64,000 nucleotides of DNA from Imperialibacter roseus (GCF_032999765.1 NZ_CP136051.1:3262417-3326416), one strand, 5' to 3'; shown: positions 36,042 through 45,206, counted from the first letter of the stretch. Notes: a model not told the origin generated them from the letters alone. Made by a program: numbers and translations.

Positions 36042-37217
36042 TTAGGCCTTGTAGGTAACTCTGTAAATCACTCCAGCCTTGTCGTCAGAAATAAGCAGTG
36101 AGCCGTCTGGCATTACCTGCACATCTACCGGGCGTCCCCAGGCTTCCTGCTCTGCTTCATCGAGCCATCCATCTGCAAAAGTCGAGTAGTTAACAGCTTT
36201 ACCATTTTCCACTTTCACCAGCCCTATTCTGTAGCCAGACTTCTTGCTTCTGTTCCATGAGCCATGCTGTGCTATGAAAATACTGCCCTTGTATTCCGCA
36301 GGGAACATGTCTCCATTGTAGAATCTAAGACCGAGCGGCGCCACATGAGCACCAAGCTTCTGAGCAGGAGCAACGAAGTCAGAGCAAGGAAATTTTGAAC
36401 CGAACTCCGGGTCGGAGATGTCCCCTGCATGGCAGTAAGGGTAGCCAAAGTGCATGCCAGCCTCGGTGGCTTTGTTGAGCTCGCAATCAGGCATATCATC
36501 ACCCAGCATATCTCTACCATTGTCAGTAAACCACATGTTTCCTTCAGCATCCCAGGTCATGCCCACAGTGTTCCTCACACCTCTTGCAAAAATCTCACGG
36601 CCCGTTCCGTCAGGGTTCATTCTGGTAATGGTGGCGTAAATTTCGTTCTCACTTTCGCAAATATTGCATGGTGCACCAACTGGCACGTATAATTTGCCAT
36701 CAGGGCCAAACGCAATGTACTTCCAGCCATGATGCTCGTCAGTCGGGTAGTCGTCGTAAACAACAACCGGCTCGCCAACAGCTTCCAGATTCGCCTCCAC
36801 ATTTGGGTATTTCAGAAGCCGGCTGATCTCACCAACGTACAAATCGCCATCTTTGAAAGCCACACCATTGGGCGTTTTCAGGCCAGAAGCCACAACAATT
36901 GTCTTGTCTGCTTTGCCGTCCTTGTCTGTATCCTGAATAGCGTAGATTTTGTCTCCTCCTCTATTGCCCACGTATATTGTTCCGCTGGGGCTTATCGTCA
37001 TGGATCTGGCGTGATCTATGCCGCTTGCGTAAATAGAAATTTCAAAGCCTGCAGGCAGATTAATCTTACTAAGGCTGTCGCCATCATTGGTCATTACGTC
37101 CTCAGCAACCTCCTCTGTTGTGGCAGCCTCCTTATTTGACTCACCGCAAGAAGAAATTGCAACTGACAATACACCTACTGAGAGGTAAAAAGCTAGTCGA
37201 ATTGGTTTCAATATCAT
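36042..37217 (-). CDS. PQQ-dependent sugar dehydrogenase / sorbosone dehydrogenase-like lipoprotein
   Basis: 391 residues. The lipoprotein signal ends LSVAISSCGES. It has a six-bladed beta-propeller of the soluble glucose/sorbosone dehydrogenase family: 'LPAGFEISIYASGIDHARSM', 'GTIYVGNRGGDKIYAI', 'DEHHGWKYIAFGPDGKLYVP', 'GMTWDAEGNMWFTDNGRDML' and the C-terminal 'AWGRPVDVQVMPDGSLLISDD'. Such enzymes oxidise sugars in the periplasm with PQQ, or act on other substrates where PQQ binding is lost. The substrate is not predictable. A paired Cys segment 'PCNICESENE' is notable. Single gene with its own terminator. Confidence 0.87.
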   Translation of the reverse strand: MILKPIRLAFYLSVGVLSVAISSCGESNKEAATTEEVAEDVMTNDGDSLSKINLPAGFEISIYASGIDHARSMTISPSGTIYVGNRGGDKIYAIQDTDKDGKADKTIVVASGLKTPNGVAFKDGDLYVGEISRLLKYPNVEANLEAVGEPVVVYDDYPTDEHHGWKYIAFGPDGKLYVPVGAPCNICESENEIYATITRMNPDGTGREIFARGVRNTVGMTWDAEGNMWFTDNGRDMLGDDMPDCELNKATEAGMHFGYPYCHAGDISDPEFGSKFPCSDFVAPAQKLGAHVAPLGLRFYNGDMFPAEYKGSIFIAQHGSWNRSKKSGYRIGLVKVENGKAVNYSTFADGWLDEAEQEAWGRPVDVQVMPDGSLLISDDKAGVIYRVTYKA

Positions 37218-37330
37218 GATTAGAGTTATTTTTTCTATCTGAACACATAGTTAGCCAATTTGGTTGAGAAATAACCTGAAAATTGACAAAAGGTCTTTGC
37301 CAAAACTTTCGTTATTCGTCGTAAGGGCTC

Positions 37331-37338
37331 TAAATTTG
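37331..37338 (+). promoter_or_regulatory. -7 promoter element of the ABC-F gene, close to the start codon
   Basis: TAAATTTG, an exact TAnnTTTG match, ends 4 nt before the ATG at 37343. TTCG 19 nt further upstream is a near match to the -33 box. Predicted transcription start lies at about the ATG. Confidence 0.45.
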
Positions 37339-37342
37339 CCGA

Positions 37343-39280
37343 ATGATCTCAATCAATAATTTGAATTACAATATTGGCTCAAGAGTGCTGTACGAAGGGG
37401 CCAACCTGCACATAAAACCCAAAGACAAAATAGGGCTCATCGGCCTTAACGGAACAGGTAAGTCCACGCTGCTTAAAATGATTGTTGGTGACCTCACTAT
37501 CGACGGTGGGGACATCAGCCAAAGTAAGGACTGCACCATTGGCTTTCTCAACCAGGACCTCCTCTCCTACCAATCTGCCGAACCCATTTTGGACGTGGCC
37601 ATGAAAGCTTTCGCAGAAGCTGTCGACATTCACCACAAAATTGACAAGGTGTTGGCTGAAATGGAGGCCAATTATAGCGATGACCTGGTAACCAAACTTA
37701 CCAAACTTCAGGAGAGATTCGAAGCGCTGGACGGCTACGCTATTCAATCAAAGGCTGAAGAGATATTGGAAGGTATCGGCTTTAGCACTAAAGACCTTAC
37801 CAGACCCCTGAAGGAGTTCTCTGGTGGATGGAGAATGCGGGTGATGTTAGCAAAGCTGCTGCTTGAAAAGCCTTCGCTCCTCATGCTTGATGAACCTACC
37901 AACCACCTTGACCTTCCGTCCATTCAATGGGTAGAAAGCTACCTCAAAACATACGAAGGTGCGGTGATAGTGGTGTCTCACGACAGGCATTTTATCAACA
38001 ACACGGTAAACACGATCGTGGAGGTAAGCAATGGAAAACTTAACCTTTACGCCGGTAACTACGATTTTTACCTGCAGGAGAAAGAGCTGAGAAATGAGAT
38101 TCAAAAGAACGCCTTTGAAAACCAGCAGCAAAAGATTAAGCAGACCGAAAAGTTCATTGAACGATTCAAAGCCAAGGCTACCAAGGCCCGCCAGGTGCAA
38201 AGCCGTGTGAAGGCACTGGATAGAATGGACAAGATAGACGATGTGCTGGATGAAAACGCCAAAGTCAACTTCAGGTTCAACTTCAATAAGCCCAGCGGGC
38301 GCCATGTGATTCAGCTCACAGACGTATCCAAAAGCTACGGCGATCTCGTCATTCTCAAAAATACCAATGCTCATATAGAGCGAGGCGATAAAATTGCTTT
38401 GATCGGAGCCAACGGAAAAGGAAAGTCGACTTTGCTGCGCATCATCGCCGGCACCGACAAGGTGAATGGCAAGAGGGAGGAAGGCTACAACGTTATCAAG
38501 TCGTTCTACGCACAGCACCAGCTGGAGGCATTGAACATCGAGTACGAGATTCTTGAAGAAATGAAAGCTTCAGGAACAGACAAGACGGAGATGCAGCTGC
38601 GAAGTGTGCTGGGTTGTTTTCTTTTCTCCGATGAAGATGTTTTTAAAAAAATAAAGGTACTTTCCGGGGGCGAAAAGTCGAGGGTGGCGCTGGCCAAAAC
38701 GTTGATTTCTGAGGCCAACTTCCTGCTGCTTGATGAACCTACCAACCACCTCGACATTCAGTCGGTCAACATCCTCATCCAGGCCCTGCAGCAGTATGAG
38801 GGAACATTTATTGTTGTATCTCACGACCGCTACTTTGTAACGGAAATCGCCAATAAAATCTGGTATATTGAGAACAACGAAATAAAGGAGTACCCGGGCA
38901 CCTACGAGGAGTACATGTGGTGGAAAGAAAAGCAAGCGGCAGCAGCCCCCACCGTGCAGCCCCAGGTGAAAAAAGAAGAACCCAAGGCTAAGCCAAAGCC
39001 AGCCCCAAGCCAGACCAATAACTTATCGATGGAGGCTCAGAAAGAGCTAAAAGCCCTGCGCAAAAAACTGGATGGAATAGAAAACGAAATTCTGGAGACT
39101 GAGGTAAAGATCGAAGAGGCGGAAAAAGAGCTTGCCTCTCCTGAAGTATTCGAGTCACCCGATGCTCTGGCACAAAGCAATGAAAAATACCAACTGATCA
39201 AAGCAGAGCTTGAAAAGCTAAATGATCAATGGGAAGAAACCGGAATAAAAATTGAAGAGTTGGAGAAGCAATTAGCCTGA
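37343..39280 (+). CDS. ABC-F family ATP-binding protein (Uup/YdiF-like)
   Basis: 645 residues with two ABC domains on one chain and no membrane segments. Walker A: 'GLNGTGKST' (about 34-42) and 'GANGKGKST' (about 353-361). Signatures: 'LKEFSGGWRMRVMLAKLL' and 'VLSGGEKSRVALAKTL'. Walker B: 'LLMLDEPTNHLDL' and 'FLLLDEPTNHLDI'. The interdomain linker holds the charged helical segment typical of ABC-F proteins that bind the ribosomal E site, and the C-terminus (about 560-645) is a predicted coiled coil after a Lys/Pro-rich hinge. Role in ribosome rescue or translation regulation, inferred. Convergent with the channel gene, one base between stops. Confidence 0.92.
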   Translation: MISINNLNYNIGSRVLYEGANLHIKPKDKIGLIGLNGTGKSTLLKMIVGDLTIDGGDISQSKDCTIGFLNQDLLSYQSAEPILDVAMKAFAEAVDIHHKIDKVLAEMEANYSDDLVTKLTKLQERFEALDGYAIQSKAEEILEGIGFSTKDLTRPLKEFSGGWRMRVMLAKLLLEKPSLLMLDEPTNHLDLPSIQWVESYLKTYEGAVIVVSHDRHFINNTVNTIVEVSNGKLNLYAGNYDFYLQEKELRNEIQKNAFENQQQKIKQTEKFIERFKAKATKARQVQSRVKALDRMDKIDDVLDENAKVNFRFNFNKPSGRHVIQLTDVSKSYGDLVILKNTNAHIERGDKIALIGANGKGKSTLLRIIAGTDKVNGKREEGYNVIKSFYAQHQLEALNIEYEILEEMKASGTDKTEMQLRSVLGCFLFSDEDVFKKIKVLSGGEKSRVALAKTLISEANFLLLDEPTNHLDIQSVNILIQALQQYEGTFIVVSHDRYFVTEIANKIWYIENNEIKEYPGTYEEYMWWKEKQAAAAPTVQPQVKKEEPKAKPKPAPSQTNNLSMEAQKELKALRKKLDGIENEILETEVKIEEAEKELASPEVFESPDALAQSNEKYQLIKAELEKLNDQWEETGIKIEELEKQLA

Positions 39281-39281
39281 T

Positions 39282-40082
39282 TCAGCCCTTCACCTTTTTT
39301 TCAATTCTGGCCACCTGAGCCTTCAGCTCCTCAAGGAGGTGTTGAAGTTCTACGTTTTCCTCGTGTACAAATTCTTTAAGTTTTCGCTCCTCTTCGTCGA
39401 TATCGTATTGATGGAGTTCATTCATCGTGTTCACTACAATGGCGATAAAAATATTGAGCGTGGTGTATGTAGCCAGGAGTATAAATGGCACGAAGAACAC
39501 CCAGGCATTGGGCAGCTGCTCCATCACCGGCCTCGCTATGCCCGAGGCCCAGCTCTCCAGCGTCATTATCTGAAACAGCGTGAACATGGAGGCTCCAAGG
39601 TTACCAAACCACTGTGGAAACTGTTCTCCATAAAGGCTGGTGCCTATAACAGCGAAAATGTAAAAGATGATCATTACCAGCACACCTATCCAGCCAATGC
39701 TGGGAATCGATTTTAGAAGGGCTTCAATAATGATCCTCAGCTTCGGTACATTCTTCAGTAATCTAAGTGTGCGGAGTATCCTGAGCGTACGGAGAATAGA
39801 CAAGTTACCGGCTGAGGGGATCAACGCAAGCAGCACGATGGAAAGGTCAAAGATGTTCCACGATTCGCCAAAGAATTTGGCCCGGTAAACCAGCAGCTTT
39901 ACCAATAGCTCGACAACAAAAATCCCCAAAATGACCTCATCGAGCAGGTAAAGCCAATCTCCTGTGAAGGCCATTGTGGTGGGAGATGTTTCAAGCCCAA
40001 TAGTGATTGAATTCAGTACAATAAGTCCTATGATGAAATACTGAAAACGATCGCTTTCAAGAATCTTCTTTACTTTTTCCAC
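39282..40082 (-). CDS. bacterial voltage-gated sodium channel (NaChBac-like)
   Basis: 266 residues, six membrane segments. S4 has arginines every third residue ('LRTLRILRTLRLLKNVPK', about 92-109). The pore loop carries the filter TLESWAS (in 'IMTLESWASGIARPV'), identical to the sodium-selective filter described for NaChBac. S6 is 'TTLNIFIAIVVNTMNEL'. The last 45 residues form a charged coiled coil (EEERKLKEFVHEENVELQ) expected to assemble the tetramer. The start is GTG at 40082. A single-domain channel like this is known in marine and alkaliphilic bacteria; its role is probably in motility, pH or sodium responses. Confidence 0.92.
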   Translation of the reverse strand: MEKVKKILESDRFQYFIIGLIVLNSITIGLETSPTTMAFTGDWLYLLDEVILGIFVVELLVKLLVYRAKFFGESWNIFDLSIVLLALIPSAGNLSILRTLRILRTLRLLKNVPKLRIIIEALLKSIPSIGWIGVLVMIIFYIFAVIGTSLYGEQFPQWFGNLGASMFTLFQIMTLESWASGIARPVMEQLPNAWVFFVPFILLATYTTLNIFIAIVVNTMNELHQYDIDEEERKLKEFVHEENVELQHLLEELKAQVARIEKKVKG

Positions 40083-40122
40083 GCAGCAAACTCTTTAATA
40101 TTCAACATGCACTAAGCGGATG

Positions 40123-40130
40123 CAAAAGTA
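40123..40130 (-). promoter_or_regulatory. -7 promoter element upstream of the sodium channel gene
   Basis: TACTTTTG on the minus strand matches TAnnTTTG exactly, about 40 nt before the GTG start. The -33 match is weak. Confidence 0.35.
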
Positions 40131-40228
40131 ATTTCAAAAACTGAATCATGAACGCATTTCTTCTAAAATACATGTTTTGTTAAAGAGAACTTCTTTTTAT
40201 TTTTCGATCTGAAAAAATCTGATCAAAA

Positions 40229-40813
40229 ATGAAGGCAACTATTATCAACTCCATCTTTCTTGCAGGACTTTTTCTTGGTTGTTCGCAATCACAAACGGTG
40301 AGTGACGGTCCCGCATTTGCTGACCTCCCCCCCAGCGCAGTACGAACACCCTACCCTGGCGATGAATCTCTTGTGAAGGTACATGTGCTCGACATCAACG
40401 ATAAGATAACAGCGGAGGGCGACTACTTGAATGGGCAAAAGGAAGGCAGCTGGACAGAATACTATCCGACTGGAGTGGTAAAAATGGTTACCAGCTATGT
40501 GAAAGGCAAAAAACAAGGCCCGCAGGTGATTGTAGATGAAAACGGGCAGGTGACAGAAAAGGCCTATTTTTTCGATGGTCAGCTGCATGGCACCTATGTT
40601 AAATACAACAGAAAAAACATAAGGGAAGAACGTACCTATCAGTTCGGTAAGCTAAATGGCATGTTGAGACTCTATCACGACAATGGCAACTTGATGGAGG
40701 AGAGCCCCTACGAGAATGGCGTGAGGGAAGGCATTGCGAAATGGTACAATACCGACGGCGAGGTAACAATCGAATACCTGTACAGAAACGGGGAATGGAT
40801 CAAAGACGAATGA
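40229..40813 (+). CDS. MORN/YwqK-repeat lipoprotein
   Basis: 194 residues. Lipoprotein signal FLAGLFLGCSQSQ. At least five short repeats of the toxin-antitoxin YwqK/MORN type, with G-x-W/Y-x-x-Y patterns: 'LNGQKEGSWTEYYPTG', 'VKGKKQGPQVIVDENG', 'FDGQLHGTYVKYNRK', 'FGKLNGMLRLYHDNG' and 'ENGVREGIAKWYNTDG'. The repeats form a beta-rich ladder; no enzymatic role is known for this class. It converges with a hypothetical outer-membrane-type gene, 4 bases between stops. Confidence 0.85.
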   Translation: MKATIINSIFLAGLFLGCSQSQTVSDGPAFADLPPSAVRTPYPGDESLVKVHVLDINDKITAEGDYLNGQKEGSWTEYYPTGVVKMVTSYVKGKKQGPQVIVDENGQVTEKAYFFDGQLHGTYVKYNRKNIREERTYQFGKLNGMLRLYHDNGNLMEESPYENGVREGIAKWYNTDGEVTIEYLYRNGEWIKDE

Positions 40814-40817
40814 GATC

Positions 40818-41591
40818 CTAGAAAGCCATTGATACTCCGAAATATACTCTTCGGATGGTTCTGGCTATGTTTTCGAAGCCGCCTGTTGTTCCCCACCAAT
40901 TAGGGATACTGGCTTCTGAATAAATATTCTGAATCTTGTACCCGGACTTCAAATACACTGCATTGTTCCGACCGGCGATTTTCAAACCACCGCCAATATG
41001 CCACAAAAAGCCACCTCTCACTTTGTCGTAATTTCCCCAGTCGTTCGACCTTGCCCAGCCCAGGCCATAGCCCACGTTTGAGAAATAAAAGGGAGTTACC
41101 CGGCTTCGATAAAGGTCGCCTGTGAGGCTTAAAAACACCGGCATGATACGGAAATCGCCTGCCTGCTGGTAGCCAACACCGATGCCCGGCTGCAAAAACC
41201 GATTAACTACATAGGCATGGTTTGTTTCAAGGTACAAGTACGGCGAAGCCACATCCCACTGGTTGGCCTTGCCAAAATCGAGACCGAACTCAGCAGAATG
41301 CCAAAACATCCCCTGGGTTGGCATTTTCAGAGAGTGAATAATCTTCGTGTTCATCACCCTGCCGGCATCTACTATGAGGGTGTCTCCCGTTGTCCGGAGA
41401 AAAACAAAGCTCCCTGCGGCATTGTATTCAAGCACTTTGCCCCGAACCACGCCTATTTTTTCTATTCTGGCCTTGTCCTTTACCTGCATCTGTGCCATAA
41501 GCTGTGCAGGCGCAAAAAAATAAAAGAGACAGCCCCACAGGAGCCATCCCTTCCGGTTGAAAATGATATTTTTAGTAGTTCGATTACTCAT
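40818..41591 (-). CDS. hypothetical secreted beta-rich protein, possible outer-membrane barrel
   Basis: 257 residues with a signal peptide ending APAQLMAQ (about 22-35). The rest alternates hydrophobic and polar residues with many aromatics ('WDVASPYLYLETNHAYVV', 'VTPFYFSNVGYGLGWARS', 'GGFLWHIGGGLKIAG'). It ends in Phe (VYFGVSMAF), the usual signal for insertion into the outer membrane. No specific family recognised. It lies 8 nt downstream of the LVIVD lipoprotein gene on the same strand, so the two are probably co-expressed. Confidence 0.65.
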   Translation of the reverse strand: MSNRTTKNIIFNRKGWLLWGCLFYFFAPAQLMAQMQVKDKARIEKIGVVRGKVLEYNAAGSFVFLRTTGDTLIVDAGRVMNTKIIHSLKMPTQGMFWHSAEFGLDFGKANQWDVASPYLYLETNHAYVVNRFLQPGIGVGYQQAGDFRIMPVFLSLTGDLYRSRVTPFYFSNVGYGLGWARSNDWGNYDKVRGGFLWHIGGGLKIAGRNNAVYLKSGYKIQNIYSEASIPNWWGTTGGFENIARTIRRVYFGVSMAF

Positions 41592-41599
41592 CGGTCAGG

Positions 41600-42943
41600 T
41601 TACAAAGCTAACACAGGTATTGTGCTCAACAACTCCAGCTTTCCTTCACAGTCATACTCATATTGGTACAGGCCGTCTTCTCCGATCATCATCAATACAC
41701 CATTGAGTGGAATGACGTCAAAAGCATGCATATTGGTATAGTTGGCCACCAAATGGTCATCTATGGCTGTCAGATCTGTTTTATCAAAAAGCTTGAGGCC
41801 AAACTCCCCTTCGCAGATAAACAGGCACTTTCCATCTACCCCCAGTCCATGTGGGTTTTGCATCGGATAGGTTTGAAACGATTTTGGATTTTTTAAATCT
41901 GATATGTCAACAATCTCGAGCTGATTGGTGAATCCCTGACAAGCATTGCCTGACCTTAGCGTCACATATGCGTAGTCGCCTTCTACAACCACAGGGTCGC
42001 AGCTTTGAATGTGCTGGTACGTTGAAAGGTGCTCCGGTGCTTCCGGATTTGCATTGTCGTAAATGTGCATGCCGTTATTGGCACCTATAAACAGCTTATC
42101 TTCATAGGGAAACAGTGTCTCTATTCCCCAGCCAATGTCTACTCTGGCACCCGACTGTGGGTCATCAAGCTGTGTGATGTCGAATAAATACAACGAACTG
42201 GCGTCGATAGTGTAAAGGAAGTCTTCATAAATGGCAAACCTGGCCATTGATCCACCTACACCTGCATCGGCAGAGGTGGTGGCTGGTGCGGCGCCCGAAG
42301 TATTAGCGACAAACTTAGTACCTGATGCGAAACCAACCGCAGACTCTGCATCAACGGCATAGTAGATCAGGCCTCCGCCGCCAGTCTGGCAGTCGATTTC
42401 ACTAACCTCAGCTACGCTGGCCTCTTCGTAGGAAGTAACCACACCGCTCCATGCGTCAAAGTTGAACGGCAGGTTGGCGAACTCCTGAAAAGCACCTTCC
42501 ACCCGCTTCACCATCTTGACATCATTAACATTTGAGATGTCAAATACCAATAAGTCGATATAGCTGTCAGCGTACAGGTAATTTCCTTTGGCGGCCATAT
42601 CAAAGTTGCCTGGAATGGTAACAAAAGACAGCTGACGGGGCGAAGATGGGTTCGTGTTGTCAATAATGTGAATGCCCTCACCTACTTCGTTGATAAAAAG
42701 GATGCCATCCTTGAAGTAGATTTTTCCGGGCTGGTTAACAGATTGAGGAGTACCAAAAGCTACTGCGCTTCTAATTTCTTCCGTTGTGGTGTATACCGGC
42801 TTGAAATAGGTATACGACCTGTCTACTTCACAAGTGTCGGTACAACCGGTCGACAGAAAACCTATGACAATCAATATCACAATTGACACAACCGTGATTC
42901 TGAAAATGTCTTTGACTTCGTGGGGGTGAAATTCTGCATTCAT
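41600..42943 (-). CDS. LVIVD-repeat lipoprotein
   Basis: 447 residues from ATG 42943; the frame extends upstream to 43090 but only this start places the hydrophobic segment and lipobox (GFLSTGCTDTCE) at the N-terminus. The body shows beta-propeller-like LVIVD repeats: 'INEVGEGIHIIDNTNPSSP', 'ADSYIDLLVFDISNVND', 'TIDASSLYLFDITQLDDP' and 'LRSGNACQGFTNQLEIVDIS'. Function unknown; the family occurs on bacterial surfaces. It lies 179 nt downstream of the barrel/anti-sigma gene and may belong to the same regulated unit. Confidence 0.85.
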   Translation of the reverse strand: MNAEFHPHEVKDIFRITVVSIVILIVIGFLSTGCTDTCEVDRSYTYFKPVYTTTEEIRSAVAFGTPQSVNQPGKIYFKDGILFINEVGEGIHIIDNTNPSSPRQLSFVTIPGNFDMAAKGNYLYADSYIDLLVFDISNVNDVKMVKRVEGAFQEFANLPFNFDAWSGVVTSYEEASVAEVSEIDCQTGGGGLIYYAVDAESAVGFASGTKFVANTSGAAPATTSADAGVGGSMARFAIYEDFLYTIDASSLYLFDITQLDDPQSGARVDIGWGIETLFPYEDKLFIGANNGMHIYDNANPEAPEHLSTYQHIQSCDPVVVEGDYAYVTLRSGNACQGFTNQLEIVDISDLKNPKSFQTYPMQNPHGLGVDGKCLFICEGEFGLKLFDKTDLTAIDDHLVANYTNMHAFDVIPLNGVLMMIGEDGLYQYEYDCEGKLELLSTIPVLAL

Positions 42944-43122
42944 CTGAATATAATTTTTTTTAAGCGGCCAGATGGAATAGCCACCATCCCCTTGAAAATG
43001 AAAATCGCATGTTCGATAAATTTTTTCATGTCCGTTGGCAATGGAATTCGCTATGGCTATTTCATATACTAAAAGAATAGGTGTGCACAAATGACACTTT
43101 CATATGCCGATTGGTTGGAAAC

Positions 43123-44559
43123 CTATCTCAGCTCATACCGAACGCCAGCCTGCACTCCCCATAGCCTTGGCGCACTAGCATATCCATCAGTGTTCTTGGT
43201 CAGGCTTGTAATCGCCTGGCGGTAATACGGTTCCACAACGACTTTATAGTGACTGTTGATGGCGTAATTAACCTCCAAGCCAAGAGTCCCATTTAAATAC
43301 ACGCTCCGGTAAGGCGATTGGTCTCCAGATTTTGTTCTCACATCCTCAAGGTCTTTTCCTTTTATCACACTCCCGAGCAAAAACTCATTGGAAACACCTG
43401 TGTTCAAAACGATTCCGGCCCGCCTGTCCAACAGAATCACGCCGACCTTTACCGGCACAGAAATGAACTCATACGTATTGGTGATTTTCGTTCTTTCTCC
43501 ATCGTAGGAGTATTGTGAGGATGAAAACACATTCTGAATGTCATCACTCAACAGACTCACCTGATTCAGCGCATAACGCTTATCGTTCGACTCGTCGTTC
43601 AACACCAGGTTGGTACTTCCGTTGCTATTGTACCTTCCATATTGAAGCCCCGTATGCAACAGAATTTTCCTGAAAATGCGTTTACCAATGCTTGCTCCAA
43701 ATGAGAACGTTCCGCCCTGTGCGTTCGACTCATTGTATGTTCTGGAAGAAACAGCTCCAACCAGACCATTGGCGGCGTTAAAATCATTTGTCTTTAGCTC
43801 TCCACTGTTTTCCGCAACAAGAGAGGCTTCGTCGGCGCTGGCAGAAGCAAACAAGTTGCCTCCAGACCGGAAACCATAATTAGGATTAAAAGTACCACTA
43901 CCAACTCCAAGGCCAGCCAACAAAGGCTGATCTCCCATTTCCTTCTTTTTTCGCTGCATGGGACGTACCACACCATACAAGTGATTCACCTCCAGTTTCG
44001 ATAAGTTACTGGCCAGCGTTTCGGAACTGAAAATGCCGGTAACAGAAGGGATAGCCACATCAAACATATTTTCTTCAGAGGCTGAAGTCTCGTCTATCGG
44101 AGTTAACTCCTGCTTGGCAGCTTCACTACCACTATTACCAACTGTAGCTACCGCCAAAAAGGGCTTAGTATCCTTTTGATAAAAATCAGGCTTATCATCT
44201 TCGGTGAGTGTGGAGGTTGTGGAAGCTACTTCATTTTCCATCTTCATATCCCTAAGTTCAGGGCTTTGTGCGGCTTGAGAATTGGCAGCGTTCTCTTTGG
44301 TGTTGCCAGCAATCTCATTGTCAACCAGAGAGGAGGTTCCATTGAGCAAAAGTGCCACACCCAAACCAACGGCGACGGTTGTCATGGCGGCAGCTGCCCA
44401 TCTGTAGTAAAAGATGGCCTTCCTGTACTTTCCTTCTTTTTGAGTGGCAAGCCTTGCTTCTACTCTCTCCCACACCATAGGAGACGGTGGCACGCTGGCT
44501 CCGTCAAAAGCCTGTCGCCACTGGCTTTCGAAAAATTCGTTGTTATCTGCGGCTTCCAT
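43123..44559 (-). CDS. anti-sigma-like membrane protein with C-terminal outer-membrane-type beta domain
   Basis: 478 residues. The first 50 ('FFESQWRQAFDGASVPPSP' then 'WERVEARLA') resemble the cytosolic sigma-binding region of Bacteroidota anti-sigma factors. A single membrane helix follows at about 51-72 ('AAAAMTTVAVGLGVALLLN'). A disordered Ser/Glu/Thr-rich linker (about 75-250) leads to a Gly/aromatic beta-rich domain (about 255-478) that looks like an outer-membrane barrel and ends YELR. It overlaps the ECF sigma gene by 17 nt, so it probably controls that factor. How a barrel-like domain works behind an inner-membrane helix is unclear. Confidence 0.75.
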   Translation of the reverse strand: MEAADNNEFFESQWRQAFDGASVPPSPMVWERVEARLATQKEGKYRKAIFYYRWAAAAMTTVAVGLGVALLLNGTSSLVDNEIAGNTKENAANSQAAQSPELRDMKMENEVASTTSTLTEDDKPDFYQKDTKPFLAVATVGNSGSEAAKQELTPIDETSASEENMFDVAIPSVTGIFSSETLASNLSKLEVNHLYGVVRPMQRKKKEMGDQPLLAGLGVGSGTFNPNYGFRSGGNLFASASADEASLVAENSGELKTNDFNAANGLVGAVSSRTYNESNAQGGTFSFGASIGKRIFRKILLHTGLQYGRYNSNGSTNLVLNDESNDKRYALNQVSLLSDDIQNVFSSSQYSYDGERTKITNTYEFISVPVKVGVILLDRRAGIVLNTGVSNEFLLGSVIKGKDLEDVRTKSGDQSPYRSVYLNGTLGLEVNYAINSHYKVVVEPYYRQAITSLTKNTDGYASAPRLWGVQAGVRYELR

Positions 44560-45094
44560 AATTTGTACTTTCTAATTTCTCAAGTTTCTCCTGTAGCAGC
44601 TGCTTTGCTCTGGCATACTGCGACTTGGAGGTTCCCTCGGTAACACCAAGGAGCTCTGCTATTTCATGATGTTTATACCCTTCAATAGCATACAGGTTAA
44701 ATATTGTCTGACACCCCGACGGAAGATCCTGAATCATTCCCATTAAATCTTCCAGTTGAAGTCCCGCAAGCATGTCGTGATTCGTCGATGGTTGCCGTAA
44801 CTCAGCCACATCCACCATCGGATACATATAAAGCTTGTTGCGCTGATGATTGAGCGCAGTGTTAATCACGATCCGCTTGATCCAGTAAAATAGCGATGAC
44901 TCCTTACGGAATGTTTTGATGTGGTTGAATACCTTCACAAATCCTTCCTGCAAAACATCTTCAGCTTCCTGCTGCATTTTGCAGTACCTCAAACAAATGG
45001 CATACATCTGCCCACTATACTTTTGGTATAGCTGATATTGCATGTGTCTGTCCTCTTTGGCACATCCCTCTATCAACTCTTCATCAGTAGGCAT
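44543..45094 (-). CDS. ECF RNA polymerase sigma factor
   Basis: 183 residues. Region 2 lies at about 15-75 ('LYQKYSGQMYAICLRY', 'AEDVLQEGFVKVFNHI' containing the core DxLQ-type motif) and region 4 at about 120-170 ('LPSGCQTIFNLYAIEGYKH', 'IAELLGVTEGTSKSQYARA'). It recognises alternative promoters, probably for envelope genes. It overlaps the downstream anti-sigma-like gene, so the pair is translationally coupled. Unlike the sigma factor at 31330-32025 it is not next to a SusCD pair. Divergent from the DUF5103 gene. Confidence 0.92.
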   Translation of the reverse strand: MPTDEELIEGCAKEDRHMQYQLYQKYSGQMYAICLRYCKMQQEAEDVLQEGFVKVFNHIKTFRKESSLFYWIKRIVINTALNHQRNKLYMYPMVDVAELRQPSTNHDMLAGLQLEDLMGMIQDLPSGCQTIFNLYAIEGYKHHEIAELLGVTEGTSKSQYARAKQLLQEKLEKLESTNYGSRR

Positions 45095-45206
45095 TCTGCG
45101 AGTTATCGGTTTAGGTTTTGACTTTTATGACACCAGGTCTGAAAAAATGGTTGGAATTATGCAGATTTGTAGAAAATGAATTTAGTTGCCGTTCGTTTAG
45201 CTATCG

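Noticed and set aside
37847-38518. 223-codon minus-strand open frame inside the ABC-F gene
   Set aside because: Antisense to Walker and signature motifs of the ABC-F protein; no promoter or family support.
43023-43122. separate small gene between the LVIVD gene and the barrel-type gene
   Set aside because: The only frame is a 5' extension of the LVIVD frame without a signal peptide; the ATG at 42943 is the better start.
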